Positions 45,076 through 57,579 are shown, counted from the first letter of the stretch. The stretch: 64,000 bases of DNA from Carya illinoinensis (GCF_018687715.1 NC_056758.1:5397501-5461500), one strand, 5' to 3'. Translations and numbers: made by a program. The notes: generated from the letters alone by a model not told the origin.

Positions 45076-48000
45076 GTAACTCAACTAACACATAAGTTGA
45101 GTGACCATGGGAGATGATTTAACACATCCATAGAGATAAGAACAAGCAGACTCTTGGAGCATTATAATATTGGTTCTAAAGCCAAATCATGCTAATTAAT
45201 GAAGCTTCTCTGGCTTAATATGTCACAATGAAAATCAGTCACACTAACTGACCAAATAGCAGAGAACAACCCCTCATACTAATAGGGATAGTATAGGAAA
45301 TTTTGTCAGAAAGCCAAGGGGGCGGGGCCTAAATCCAATCTACAGTTTTTGGGGAACCTTTTGACAGAATGAAGAAAATTATATACACACCTCATGGGAT
45401 AGAATGTCTCTATGGAATGGGTGTAAGAAACGTTAAAAAAGACAAATGAGTGTTAGCCAACTACAAGCAACCAAATCCACCTCCATATAAGAAAACTGCA
45501 AAAGTTGCAATTTTAACCAAAAAGAGAATTAAAGTTGACAAGTATAATCGGAAGATTAACTATCCCGATTCGAGAACTTACAAGTCCACCATAAACATAG
45601 CCTAGAGCAACTCCAGTTGGTATACACATGTAAAATGTGGCAAGCCATGCTGTTTTCTGGAACCATCACAGCGACACATACAGTGTAAATTGCAAAATCA
45701 GCACATGAATACATAGCAAAGTCCAAAATTCTAACTATAAACTTTTTTTTTGAGAAAAGTAAGAAAATTCTAACTATAAACTAACAAGAGAAAAAATAAG
45801 CAAAAAGAAACTAACCTGAGCAGCAGGGGCATTGTCATCTATAAATGGAGCAGCAAGACTTATGAAAGAAGCCTCTCCAACACCAACTAGCCTAGACAGA
45901 TAAGATCCACAATAAAATTCGCAGCCTAGACTTATAAAAAAAAAAAAAAATCGCAGCCTAGTACAAGAAGATGATAAAAGCACTGAAAAAAACCGCATTG
46001 TTGAAAGCAACAACTTTGTTAAACTTACATGCGACATATTGCAATGGACCAAAAGTCAAATGAACTACCACACCCAGCCGCAGCAAATGTCCAAACAGAT
46101 AACCCAACTCCAATAAGCCTAAAAGGATTGTGGCTGCAAGAGCAATAATGTATAATATATAAGCACAGGGATACGAGAAGGGTAAAGGATAGGATACTAA
46201 TGATAAAATTGTCTTAATCAAAGTTCTATCATCATGACATCATTGTCCAACCTTAAATTATGAACTAGTAAGCAACTAGCATGTAAAGAAGATGTTCACC
46301 TCTTTGCCAAGGATGCAAATATTGGAGAAGCTACAAGAAGTCCAACCATAAAGGCAGAAGATAGAACACCATCTTGGAAATTGTTCAAGTTAAAATCCCC
46401 CCTGCAAGAATGATGATATGATAAGCCAATGAAAAGGACCCAAGATTATTAATAAACAGATAAACAGATGCTATAGCATATCATGCTCAACTACTAATCA
46501 AAACTCTGTAATATGATAATTGAAAGTTTTCAACCAATATATTAAGAAAAGCAACATCTTCGGAAATAAATGTATAGAGCATCTCGCTGTGGTATGCGTG
46601 TAAGGGAAGGAGTGACCATAGTGCGTGTGCATGGTGGTTGTGTGTATGAAGGCTACCAGCCTGGCCAGGTCACCATCTAAGATAAATCATGATTTACTGG
46701 TGGTAAATAGCCAAATAATTTATGTTTGATTGTGCCGGTATGTATTTGTCAAGCACGTGTGTAGCAAGCACAAATCCAACAAGAAGCCCCACAAACACAT
46801 GAGCACCCCACACATGCATATAGAATTTATCAAGAAAACTAAGATTGATCAACAAATTAGTTGGCACCAATTTTTTCAATAAGCAAAAAATTATTAATGC
46901 CAATAGACGTACCCAAGTACATTGGATGTATACAACAGAAAACACCTGGTTGGGGTGCAAAAAAAAAAAAAAAGGGATAAAACCCATCTAGGAAAATGAA
47001 CCTAACAAAGCCCTAGCTCAAGCCCAAAGACGCGCCTGCCCCAAACCACCACCAATACACCAATGCCTATCCCACCAAACCAAATTTTGCCCTTACACCA
47101 AACCACTATAAATTCCCCACACACTCCTCAGTAAATGTAAACTGTGAACGGGTCTATTAAAAATATGCAATTGGTTCTGTCTTCCCTCTGGTCCTCCCTC
47201 GACTTGAACTACCTCCCTTATCGTCATAGTTGATTGCCCAAATAAGACGCTTTAACTCTCTGCTCTTCTTAGATCTTGATTTTGCGCCAAGTACGACCCG
47301 CCTCTATTGCAATGAGTAGTGTTGTGAGGTCCTCCAGTCCTTCGCAAGTAATCCCCACACACTGATGTATCTCATTTACCTTGTCCAAAACACAATCTGA
47401 TGATGAATCAGCTATATTGTTAATTGGTGGGAGAGATATCAAGGGGACAACATCTTTTGCAGTCTCCACTCCAAACTGTGGACCAGGCCTTAAAAATTCC
47501 TCCTCACAAGGCACCAATGAAAACCCGTCCCTTTCTCCACACCAGTTTCTAAAGCTCGCGTCTCCTCCACAGCGCTATTGATGTTATTGCCACCTTGGCC
47601 AAAGTTATGTGTCGACCCACAAGATGCCTGAAGAGGTACACCAGTTACCTCCAACATGGGTGGTGGAGCCATGGTAACCATTTAGATCACACCAAAAGAA
47701 AAACTTGTGTTTTGGCATAAGAAGATTTTTTTATCAATGTTTTGGTATAAGAAGATGCATACCTAATACCTAATTTAAAATAATTTTATACAAACACACA
47801 CATTTATAAAGTTCTATAAGACTCGAACAAATTTCCTATCTTTAGATTTGATATAGATAGTACAATAGAATGTACCAAATATGCACACCAAATTTATATA
47901 TATATAAGTGTGAGCACACCAATTAGTTAATGTGTAATGTAAAAAATTTGATGCATTGGCGTTGCATTTGATGTATAGTATTGGAGTCCCTTGCTTATTC

Positions 48001-49729
48001 CATGGAACATAAATACATGCTTTTATGAGCACCGGAAGAGAAATAACACATGCGGATCACAGAGAGAGAGGGTGTGACACGGGATGGAAAAGCACATTCA
48101 TGAGCCAAATGACCTTTTTTTTTTATTTACTTTCAAATGAATAAGTTGAACACCTGGTGGATCTTGAACCATGACTATACCCTCCAGCCCTTTCTTACAG
48201 GTGGAAAAGGTGCAATGAAGTTTGAGCTCATCGGTGTCATGACCTAAATATCCAGCCTTGGATGAAAATGACTTCCAAAAATATCATTCAACAATCATTT
48301 CAAGCATATCCATTTCATAGCCATCTAGGAATATAAAATCCTCTAGTGTCACAATGACGCCTGGTCAAATACAAAGCTTCAAATGTTGGTGATGATATGA
48401 GAAGGTATGATATAAGAAATAGCATTTCAAGAAAGAAACTTTGAATTTCTTTGTATTCAATTCACATAAGAGGCACTCTTAGTAAGCACGAGAAATTTTT
48501 TTTATAGGCAAGCACAAGAAATACCGTGTAGCATATTAGATTCAGGTTGTTAAACTAGTATTTAAATGACATGAAATCATCCAGTAAATCTTACTGAATT
48601 CCGCTACCCGAAGAACAAATGCCACTGTCAGTGCAAGTCCCAAGACTACCATTTACACCATTGCTTGCTATTGCTCCTCGATCCACATAATTTATCATAT
48701 TAATTACACAAAAGATCATAAGTAATCTGCAAACAATAAATAAATCATTTATAATAAGCAAAATGAGGCAACCAGAAAATTTAATTTCATTGTTACAATT
48801 AAAGAATATGAAGCACATCAGAATTCCACTCAGTAAACATTACAATCCAAGCTGAGCTTTAAACATGACCACTATCAAAACGGCAATCAACATTCAAGGT
48901 CGGAGAAGTATAACTTCAGAATATCCAAATCACATATTTGTCATGATAAAAATAAGGTCAGAAAAAGTAAATGTTTGCATTAAAATGAATGGCTCCTAAC
49001 CTTGTAAAGGCCCAACAGTCCTACAACCAACTCACTACACATGTACTCATTCACCGGAATACCCAACTAATTGCGCAAGATGAAACTGTATCAAAGCAGC
49101 CGAAAGCTCCTTTTGCATTTTTAATTATTAAAATTCAGCTTATAAGATTATATTTTTTAAAAGATGTAAACTACAAATGCCCATCTACAATAACCCATGT
49201 TGGCAGATTGGTCCTTTATCATCAAGAAAATTTGCAGTCATCCTAGGCAAGTTCAGTCCATGAATTCATCCATCTATTATTCACACCATTTCCGTTGCTG
49301 TCTAATTACAGGAGAAAGAAAAAAGAAATTATTAAGTTCCCCAACTGCCACTCCAACTAAGAAGTAAGGAGATCATCAACAGACAATATTTTTCCAGTTT
49401 CCCATGTTTTCTCAGAGACCAAGTTTGGAGCGATATATAGATTCTCACGAAGAACCCAAGAATTGAAAAAAACATAGACGAATCTTCAACCCTACCCCAC
49501 CCCCCTCATAGAAAATAAACGAAGCGCAACATCAAATAAAACCTAGAAATCGATCAGACGCAAGGTCAGAACTTTCAGACGAGAATATTTTGGGAAACAT
49601 AATTTACAATACAATATTCTGTCACTGAAAATATCCGGTAAAACGGAGGAATGCGGTGAGATGCGGGTACCTTTTGGGGGTGAACCAAGAAGGACTCAGT
49701 TCCGAGTCTTCTCTGGGTATCTTCGCCAT
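37182..49729 (-). CDS. Spinster-like MFS transporter (probable sphingolipid transporter)
   Basis: Sixteen exons on the minus strand: 49671-49729, 48595-48726, 46300-46401, 46029-46133, 45816-45891, 45582-45656, 44851-44953, 44615-44680, 42149-42230, 41848-41945, 41513-41589, 41238-41351, 40434-40553, 38784-38912, 37649-37727, 37182-37315. All have GT/AG borders and keep frame, giving 516 residues. An integral membrane protein with about 12 helices. Helix 1 has INMINYVDRGAIAS. Later landmarks are FQDGVLSSAFMVGLLVASPI, LVGVGEASFISLAAPFIDD, NWRYAFFGEAFFMLPFAVLG, GAYSYWGPKAGYNIYHM and RPLSMAISTVSIHIFGDVP. The start is MAKIPREDSEL, followed by the family's SWFTPKRLL. Animal Spinsters export sphingosine-1-phosphate or lysolipids; the plant substrate is not established. 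Introns are swollen by TE fragments. Confidence 0.94.
38326..38669. repeat. 172-bp tandem duplication in Spinster intron 14
   Basis: TCATGATTTTGAAAGAAC begins near 38326 and again near 38498. The units share GAAACATGCTATACTT/GAACATGCCATACTT at their ends and are moderately diverged. Non-coding. Confidence 0.75.
39207..39372. repeat. 83-bp tandem duplication in Spinster intron 13
   Basis: TTTCAATGACTATAGCAATA starts at 39207 and its copy starts at 39290. The two 83-bp units differ at only a few bases. Non-coding. It lies in the intron between exons 14 and 13 by position (38913-40433), which also has a poly-C/poly-A run at about 40308-40382. Confidence 0.85.
42526..43560 (-). mobile_element. 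5'-truncated LINE (L1-type) remnant in Spinster intron 8
   Basis: On the minus strand 43329-43033 encodes VSFTRAAQDWEVNNFVEFFQ, then VDTLWWLPNRKGIFLVLSFY. This is the zf-RVT region that ends plant L1 ORF2. Another frame continues with ESLGKILAMDDLRKHGMIVV and WCCMCK. The element's 3' end is marked by a short poly-A on the minus strand near 42527-42535. Everything upstream of the zf-RVT region is lost. Confidence 0.75.
43561..44614. other. Rest of Spinster intron 8, unidentified
   Basis: Non-coding as far as I can see. Base composition is less AT-rich than neighbouring introns, suggesting another decayed insertion, but no domain is recognised. Confidence 0.4.
47170..47690 (-). mobile_element. 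LINE (L1-type) fragment in Spinster intron 2
   Basis: The minus strand encodes VNEIHQCVGITCEGLEDLTT and LLIAIEAGRTWRK. After a frame change follows SKKSRELKRLIWAINYD. This pattern I remember from L1 polyproteins of Fagales, just before the endonuclease domain. Upstream frames (47490-47681) probably belong to the same fragment. No endonuclease or reverse transcriptase core is present. Confidence 0.55.
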
Positions 49730-51103
49730 TTCTTCGTCTCAGATGAATCGATGGGAATAGCTTCACGAAGCTTGAATCTGAATTGTTCCGACTCCTGAAA
49801 AAATAAATTGGGTTACTCGTTGGCCCGTTTACTTGTTTTTCCTTTATCTACTTTGTCCTCTCTTTTTTCGTCTTTTTTTTTTTTTTTTTTTTTAACTGTT
49901 CTTCGTTTACTTGTCACTGAAGCAATTTTCTAATTTTTTATTACTATCTGGCACGTACAGTCGTGTAATATTTTGTAAAGACCCATCACCACTCATTTAA
50001 TAGGTTTGAAATTTTTTATTTTTTTTATCATTTTTTTATGTATTTTTTTAACATTCTTAATTATTAAAAAAATTAAAAAATATTTAATTTTATTAATAAT
50101 TACTTCCTTAATCATTAAATAAAATTAAAAATTAAAAAAAAATTAAATACAGAAAAGGTAATAAATAGATAGTAGAATAATATAGCTCTATTATTTTCCT
50201 TCCGTAAAAGAGAAAAATTTATTATTAAAAATTTAATTTTTTTATATAAATTTTATATTTATTTATTTTTTTTAAATTATTATATAATTATAAATGTCAT
50301 TTCCCATCTCTTTATTTTTATTTTATTTTTTGGAAATGATAATTATAACTATCTTCTCAAAAGGTAAAACATATCATTTTTTCACTGCCATGAATCTGAT
50401 CATCAAAAGTTTTGGATTCTTCCTTACATTTATTCATGACTTGGATACTAAATGTAATTTATAAACACGAATTGATATCATTTAGCGATGTGTGTTGTCA
50501 CTGATGTGTGTTGTAGAGATGATGAGTATAAATTTAAAGAGGAATGCTACACATCATTCCACACCACACACTTTATATATTAAAATATTATTTTTTATTT
50601 TTTTATTTTTTATTTCATTTTATTCTTATTAAACTAATTGAATTATTCTATTTGTCATCCACACACTACATATTTATTATAGAAAAAATAAAAAAAAAAT
50701 TAAAATAAGTATAGTGTGTGAAGTGTGAGGATGACAAGAAGTATTTTCCAAATTTAAAATTGTTCTTCCCCACCCAAGTATGTTACTTGTAAAGAATTTG
50801 TACCCAAAAAAAAAAAAAAAAAAGCCTCTCTTGAGCAAAGAATCATTAAGATAATCAGTTTAGTTTTTAACATAACACATCTAAAGATGTAAGTCTTAAC
50901 TCTTACTCGAAGATTGCTTCCTTGAGAATGGGCATTTGGCCCACTGGGAAAATTAAAAATAAAAATCTCATGTCTTCGAAGCTCTTTTCTTTTTCTTCAT
51001 TCCCTAAAATTGGGATTTTGAAAAAATAAATAAAAAATAAATAAAAGAATTCAGACCATGGGAATGTCCGTCATAATGTAATCACCATGAAGATGTTGAA
51101 GTT
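49730..51103. other. Upstream region of the Spinster gene and AT-rich DNA
   Basis: Contains poly-T (about 49869-49892) and AT-rich MITE-like sequence (50205-50310). The start of the repeat nest is at 51104. No gene recognised. Confidence 0.5.
50539..50749. mobile_element. MITE with 9-bp target duplication
   Basis: Flanked by AAATTTAAA at 50530-50538 and 50750-50758. The left end GAGGAATGCTACACATCATT continues CCACACCACACACTTTA. The right end, on the minus strand, is GGAAAATACTTCTTGTCATC then CTCACACTTCACACACTATA. The arms form imperfect terminal inverted repeats of about 35 bp. The 9-bp duplication suggests a Mutator-type origin. A second copy lies at 16430-16620. Confidence 0.8.
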
Positions 51104-52205
51104 TGGGGACGCTTGGGAGGTTAAATGAAATGAAAAATTTTAAAATTTATATGAATATTGTTAAAATGGTTTGAGTTAAGATTTTTGAATAAATTTTATA
51201 AAAGCATATGGGTCTCATATAAGATATGTGTGATATAAAGGTGAGATGAGATGATTTTAATTTTAATTTTTTTTTTAAGAAAGTGTGGTGACATTGGTGA
51301 GTCCCACCAATGATTGAAAAGTGTATTTAATGATTATTTTATATTTTAATGTATATATTTATTTCAAAATTTTCCAAATATTATTTATTCTCAAATTCAT
51401 TTAATTTGAAAATACTTAATTATCAGTAACAAATTTTCCAAAAATTGTGCAAAGTAACTTTGGAAAAATTTACAACATTATAATATATTTACAAATTTGT
51501 TTAACCAATAAAATATTTATTTCTCATCTATTGAGGACAATTCACTTGTACTAGACGATGCACTGCTGGCCTTTGCTTTAGAAGTTCATGGTCAAGATTC
51601 AACTGGCAATGGCCATATTAGGGGTAGAATTCACACGACAATGGTCAGGTTAAGGCAAAGATTTGCACGGCTTCAAGCATGTTATATCTATCAATTTCCA
51701 AGCAAACGGACGAAATTGTAGAGTTGAGAATCATAAGAAAATTAGCAAGTGTGGGTCAACATGCTTGGGCATGAGCAACCTAGAATGAGGGGTTTGGGGG
51801 GTTTGGGGGGTTTTGCGCAAACAGTGGATGAGTGTGGTTATGGCGGCATTGTCCTTAACTAAGATGGACCAAGGCAGATCTGGAGAAGGGAGGAGGAAAT
51901 GGAAATGCAGGGAGATAAAATTTCTCGAATAGATGAGGGCAGTTGTGGAATGGAGGAGAGATGTGAATTGTTTGAAAAAATGAGGAAGAGAGTGATATCG
52001 AGAGGAGGGATTAGATCAAAGGAAGAGGACAAGTTTGTTTTACGCGTCAATGAAGGGTCTTATCAATTAACAATTTCTAAATTTAATAGAAATGTAAGAT
52101 GGCATGTGTTTTATCTAAGTGAGTGTTTGAAAATTTATCTCATATGATAGAATGAAATGATTTTAAGTAATCTATGCCCCAACTCATGCCTCAAACAAAT
52201 CGTAA
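51104..52205. repeat. 1.1-kb repeat unit, copy 1 (uninterrupted)
   Basis: Starts GGGGACGCTTGGGAGGTTAA and is followed directly by copy 2, which starts GGGGATGCCTGGAAGGTTAG at 52206. It has no convincing gene; the short frame at 51899-52147 is shared by decayed copy 2 and has stops there. This copy preserves the empty sites of the elements that later entered copy 2. Confidence 0.8.
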
Positions 52206-53139
52206 GGGGATGCCTGGAAGGTTAGATGAAATGAGAAATTCGTAAATTTCTATAAATAGTGTTAAAATGGTTTGAAATTAGATATTTTAGTTGCTTTAAT
52301 AAAAGTCCTTGGATTCCATAGTAAGATGTGTTTAGATGTAAATGTGAGAAGAGATGGCTTGAACCTTTTTTAAAATGAAAATGTGGTGGGTCCTACAAAT
52401 GATTGAAAAGTGTATTTAATGATTATTTTATATTTTAATGTATATAATTATTTCAAAAATTCTCAAAAATTATTTTTTTCCCAAAGTTATCTAATTCAAA
52501 AAAGTTATTTATTAGTAAAAAAAATATTTTTTTCCAAGAACTATGCAAAGTAATTTTTGGGAAAATTTATATTTTATTGTATATATTTATTTAAAAAATT
52601 CTAAAAAATTATTTATTCCCAAATTGATTTAATTCGAAAATACTTAATTGTAACATCCGATCCTAAAAATATGCCCTATTTATTTATTTTCATTATTTTG
52701 ATTTATTTATTTTTATTATTTTAATTACTTCCGTTTTTTTTTTTTTTTTTTGTCAGTGGATCTGTTTTAGAGGGTTGTATTTCTGTTGGGAGTCTCCTTA
52801 TCACTTTAGTTATCTTCAATTTACAGTTTAAATAGATTCCTAGATTAGAACCAACACTTCAAATTCAAACTTTATCTTTATCTCCCTATCACTCGTGCAC
52901 CTCATCCTTTCCTCTCTATAAAACCCACAAGACCCTCAGAAGGAAAAACAGAAAACATTTTACACACCAACCCAGTGTAACTGCCTCTGCAACCAAGAAA
53001 TCCACCCTCACAGCCAACCAACTTGCCGAAAACAGCCACAGAAAGTGCCGACCAGCCCAATCCCGTCGAACTCACTCCCTTCCGGTAAGCCCACGCTGGA
53101 ATCTTCTCTCTCCCTCCATTCTTTGTTTCGGTTTGTCAG

Positions 53140-53141
<2 letters not shown>

Positions 53142-53222
<81 letters not shown>
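53142..53222 (+). repeat. (TC)n microsatellite in the 5' LTR
   Basis: About 40 uninterrupted TC repeats. The same tract is in the 3' LTR at about 57499-57578, so it came with the element and lies downstream of the TATA box, probably in the transcribed R/U5 part. Confidence 0.95.
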
Positions 53223-53225
<3 letters not shown>

Positions 53226-54523
53226 CGCACACCAGAAACTGTCGGCCTGCTTGTGCCTCTGTGACCAGTACCAAGACCCACTAGCACCTTGATTCTCCTT
53301 CTCTCAGTGAGTTCCCATTTGCATCGCATCATTGTTTTCCTTCATTACTCTCTGACCCGTGTGTTCTCCAGAAGGGTAGCCACCCTTTAATTTCTTAATG
53401 GGCCCTTAGGCCTTAAGCCCATTCGGCCAGATGCCTGGTTAATCCTTAAAAGAACTGTTTTATTCCCACAAGCCTTGGGCCTTCCTATCTTCTAAAGAAG
53501 CTGTTTTCACAAATTAGTATATTGTTTTAAAGTGGACTGGTTGGGTTTACATAAACTATTTTAGCAACTTAAATGGGTTGTTTTCTTTATTTGAGGCTGG
53601 GCTGAAAGTTAAGTCAGACCAAGTTTTACAACTTGTTTTTATTAGAAACTATTTACATGATTTAAAGTATGTTTCAAAGCATATTTTAATATATGCTATT
53701 GAGCCTTTTATTTTAGTTAATATTCCCATTGTGTATTTAGATCAGATCTTAGTGAATTTATTATGTTATACTTTAATTAGAAAACCAACGAATATGTTAT
53801 GAGTTTTGAAAAATATTATCTTATGTAGTCCTTGTATAATAGAATAGTTATTAAATTATCTCTTTGGTATTATTTTAAGCATTTAGAATGCTACAACACG
53901 TTTTTCTAGAAATGTTAATAACGATTAGTGTCTCGTATAGGTCACAAGCTACGACGTAAGATTTTGGAAGTAGCGCTGAGAGATAATTAGTATGATCATA
54001 CAATTGCATGTATACTGTAAATTCTCTAATAGTATGTGAAAATATAATGTTTGTCTATGCTAGGCTACGAGCTAAGTCAAGGTTAGATTCATTTTTATGA
54101 TCTTTGATGAATTATGACATTATGCTTGTATGAACAAATTGTTGTGTGATAGAGTAAATAATTCTAAACTCATATGGAAGCCATGAGATGTTCATTAAGT
54201 CAAGTATGCCATATAATAAAGTAGCTAGATTATGTATGCCATGCTCATGTAGTACCTAGATCATGTATGCCATGTTCATGTAGTGATAGATCATATATGC
54301 TATGTAATGTCAATTAGATCAAGTATGTTATGTAAAGTTCATATAGATCTCAGATCATGTATGTCATGGAATGTTTATGTTTAGATCACATTGTGCCATG
54401 TTCAAGAATATGCCATGTTATGTCATGCCATGTTATGCTATGCCATTTACAAGCATATGTCATGCTAGAAAAGTTCATGATATTAAATAAGTTCTCATGC
54501 ATTAAGAAAGATAAGATGTTTAA

Positions 54524-54933
54524 GGGTGACACGGACCTAAGCGTGTCCACCACAAGTTATGTTAAGACGGTGCCACGGACCTAAGCGTGGTTCACCATAT
54601 GTTAAGTGAAATACGGACCTAAGCGTATTTCACTTCAAGTTACGTTAAGGATGATACGAACCTAAGCGTGTTCATCACAAGTTACGTTAAGGATGACACA
54701 GACCTAAGCGTGTTCATCACAAGTTATGTTAAGGGTGACAAGGACCTAAGCGTGTTTATCACAAGTTACATTAAGGGTGACACGGATCTAAGCGTGTTCA
54801 CCACAAATTATGTTATACGGTGCCATGGACCCAAGCATGGTTCACCTTATGTAAAGTGAAACATGGATTCAAGCGTGTTTCACTCCATACCATGACAAGT
54901 TATGGGGTGCCACGGACCCAAGCGTGGTTCACC
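54524..54933 (+). repeat. Array of ten stem-loop repeats in the 5' LTR
   Basis: Each unit has an 8-base loop like GACCTAAG between inverted arms. Examples are GTGAAATACG/CGTATTTCAC (perfect, 10 bp, near 54605), GGTGCCACG/CGTGGTTCACC, GGTGCCATG/CATGGTTCACC and GTGAAACATG/CGTGTTTCAC. Units are linked by ACAAGTTATGTTAAG-like spacers and recur about every 35-45 bases. Several arm changes are matched on the other side of the stem. Confidence 0.9.
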
Positions 54934-55477
54934 ATATAATAAGTGAAAGACAAGATAAATAAGTAAATTATGCATTTACGTTTATATGTTTGCCATGATC
55001 ATATATGTTTTCGCTCATGTTGGTAATAAATAAACATGCTATGAGAATCTATGAATGATAAATGTTTGTTTGAAGAGTCTTTCAAAAATTAAGTCTTGTT
55101 AAGTTATATTTTACGGTATGATGTGCTATTTACTGAGTATTCGACTCATTTTTGTTTGTTTCTATGTTTGTTTGTTTGTTCTCTTCTATGTTTAAATGTT
55201 ACAGATGATGATTCTAAGGTCGTAAAGCTGGAGGACCGAGGGTAGACTTAATGCAAGGACTTAGTTCTTTATGTTTTTATGATAAAAAGTCACGCGTAGG
55301 GTTAGTTTATGTTTTTATGTTATATTTTCAGTTTTTAAGTTTTCAACTAAACAGTTATGTCCAGTTTAATTAATGTTTTCAATAAATGCGATATTCCAGG
55401 ATATGAATCTCTTTATCGGGCTATATATGTATGTACATTAGTAACATCTCTAACCTACGGGAACGGGGTGTTACAAA

Positions 55478-55489
55478 TGGTATCAGAGC
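55478..55489 (+). other. Primer binding site, initiator tRNA-Met
   Basis: TGGTATCAGAGC, two bases after the 5' LTR end. Same primer type as the Copia element, and usual for chromoviruses. Confidence 0.93.
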
Positions 55490-55681
55490 CTAGGTCGAGA
55501 GATTCTGTAGACTATTTTTATAAAAATGGATTCTAAGATAGAATACCTAGGATGACTCCTGGCCAGCTCAGGTTCACAAAGATCTTTATGATTATGTTTT
55601 AATTATTGCTTTGCTTGATTGAGTGATTCATTGTTGAATGATTGTATTAGTTATACTCATTGCATGAACGATGTTATTAGA

Positions 55682-56744
55682 ATGGCACCAGTTACTAGGC
55701 GTAATGAGCACCTTGAAGGTTCCACAGAACCACCACCGAATGAGCCTGAGGTGTTGGCTGCTGCTGCTACCAGACTTCTTCGGTACCTTGCTAATGATCA
55801 GGGTTTAGGAGTGAGGAATCCCAAGGTCGGTTGCACCCTATACCAGTTTACGCAACAGCACCCTCCGACTTTTTACGGCAAAGCAGAAGCACTCGACGCG
55901 GAAAGTTGGATCAAGAGAATGGAAAAGATCTTCAGAGCCCTTTTTTGTACTGATGAACAGAAAATGGAGTGTGCCACTTATGTGCTTGCGGACGAGGCAG
56001 ATGAGTGGTGGACTTCCACACGGGATCTACTGCAACTCGAACTTGACGAGGGAGTACCCATCACTTGGGACCGCTTCGGAGAGGGCATTCTTAGATCGAT
56101 TCTTTTCCCCAGCACTCCGGGAGGCAAAAGCAAGACAATTTATGGACCTAGCACAAAGAACCATGACGGTAGAATGCTACGCTGCAACGTTTATAGCATT
56201 GTCGCGTTTTGCAAATTATCTTATTCCGGATGAGGAGAGGAAATGTGAGAAGTTCGAGCAAGGACTACATTCACGGATTCGAAGTCGTCTTATACCCCTC
56301 AGGATCCGTAATTTCACTGACTTGGTTACGCGAGCCACTCTGGTGGAAGAGGACATGAGAACGAATGCAGAGTTACTTAATCAGAAGAAACGCCAACAGG
56401 CACTGCAAGAGCCTTACCGCAACAAAAAGTTTACCCCAAACGATCGTCCGGTACCATCTCAAGATAAGCAACCTTATCCAATTTGCGGGACATGCGGAAA
56501 GATGCATCAAGGAAGATGCTTGCAAGGTCAGAATGTTTGCTTCGTTTGTGGAGAGCCCAACCATATCGCCCGCAATTGCCCAAGAAAGAACACTCAAGTT
56601 TTGACTAAAGGGAATGGGCAAAGACCCATGGCCCCAGCTAGAGTTTTTGCCCTCGCTACTGTTGATGGGGTAGCAGGTGACAACCTTTGTGAGGATGGAA
56701 CTGCAGGACAAGATCATAACAAGGAAGATGAGGCGAAGGCTTAG
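55682..56744 (+). pseudogene. Ty3/gypsy Gag, with one frameshift
   Basis: The structural protein of the virus-like particle. The start MAPVTRRNEHLEGS is at 55682. A retrotrans_gag domain follows (PPTFYGKAEALDAESWIKRM, EWWTSTRDLL, AFLDRFFSPALREAKARQFM, LSRFANYLIPDEERKCEKFE). The zinc knuckle CFVCGEPNHIARNC lies near the end, and the stop is at 56742-56744. The frame shifts by one base at about 56083-56085, where an extra G in GAGAGGGCATTC breaks the expected ITWDRF..EAFLDRF join. The two parts are otherwise collinear. No protease follows. Confidence 0.9.
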
Positions 56745-57002
56745 GCATTTTTTTTTTTAGACTTGTCCGTTTTATTTTAAGTTATATATTTCTATGATCA
56801 ATTTTATTTCATTTTATTTTAAGCATGTGAGACTTGGTCTAAAAAAAATTATTTATTTGTTTATTGATTTTTTTAAAAGTACTTTTACAAGTTTTCTTTT
56901 AGATTTCTCCCGGTATTTGTTTTTTTTTAAAGATCAGGTATTTTGAGTATGTTTCTTTTTATTAAAATCTCGAGGACGAGATTTCTTTTAAGGGGGGTAG
57001 TT
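56745..57002 (+). other. 3' untranslated interior and polypurine tract
   Basis: Short non-coding stretch with TCGAGGACGAGATTTC at about 56970 and the purine tract AAGGGGGGTAG at 56990-57000, directly before the 3' LTR. In autonomous relatives this motif lies after pol, which marks where pol was lost. Confidence 0.85.
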
Positions 57003-57495
57003 TGTAACATCCGATCCTAAAAATATGCCCTATTTATTTATTTTCATTATTTTGATTTATTTATTTTATTATTTTAATTACTTCCGTTTTTTTTTTTTTT
57101 TTTTTTTGTCAGTGGATCTGTTTTAGAGGGTTGTATTTCTGTTGGGAGTCTCCTCATCACTTTAGTTATCTTCAATTTCTAGTTCGAATAGATTCTTAGA
57201 TTAGAACCAACACTTCAAATTCAAACTTTATCTTTATCTCCAGATCACTCGTGCACCTCATCCTTTCCTCTCTATAAAACCCACAAGACCCTCAGAAGGA
57301 AAAACAGAAAACATTTTACACACCAGCCCAGCGTAACTGCCTCTGCAACCAAGAAAACCACCCTCACAGCCAACCAACTCGCCGGAAACAGCCACAAAAA
57401 GTGCCGACCAGTCCAATCCCGTCGAACCCACTCCCTTCCGGTAAGCCCATGCCAGAATCTTCTCTCTCCCTCCATTCTTTGTTTCGGTTTGACAG

Positions 57496-57579
<84 letters not shown>

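Larger units (their letters stand above)
52649..55475 (+). repeat. 5' LTR of the gag-only element
   Basis: Contains a TATA box at 52917-52923 (TATAAAA), a (TC)n run of about 40 repeats at 53142-53222, a zone rich in AGATCATGTATGCCATG-like phrases (about 54225-54450), and an array of ten short stem-loops at 54524-54933. It ends at TTACA immediately before the primer site. Confidence 0.93.

Noticed and set aside
53008..53332. Arg-Glu and Ser-Leu repeat open frames at about 53.1 and 57.5 kb
   Set aside because: These are translations of the (TC)n microsatellite in the LTRs, not genes.
54357..54859. Repetitive open frames with VFITSYVKGDTDLS units
   Set aside because: They arise from translating the stem-loop array; unit lengths vary and the frame is not kept in the other LTR, so protein coding is unlikely.
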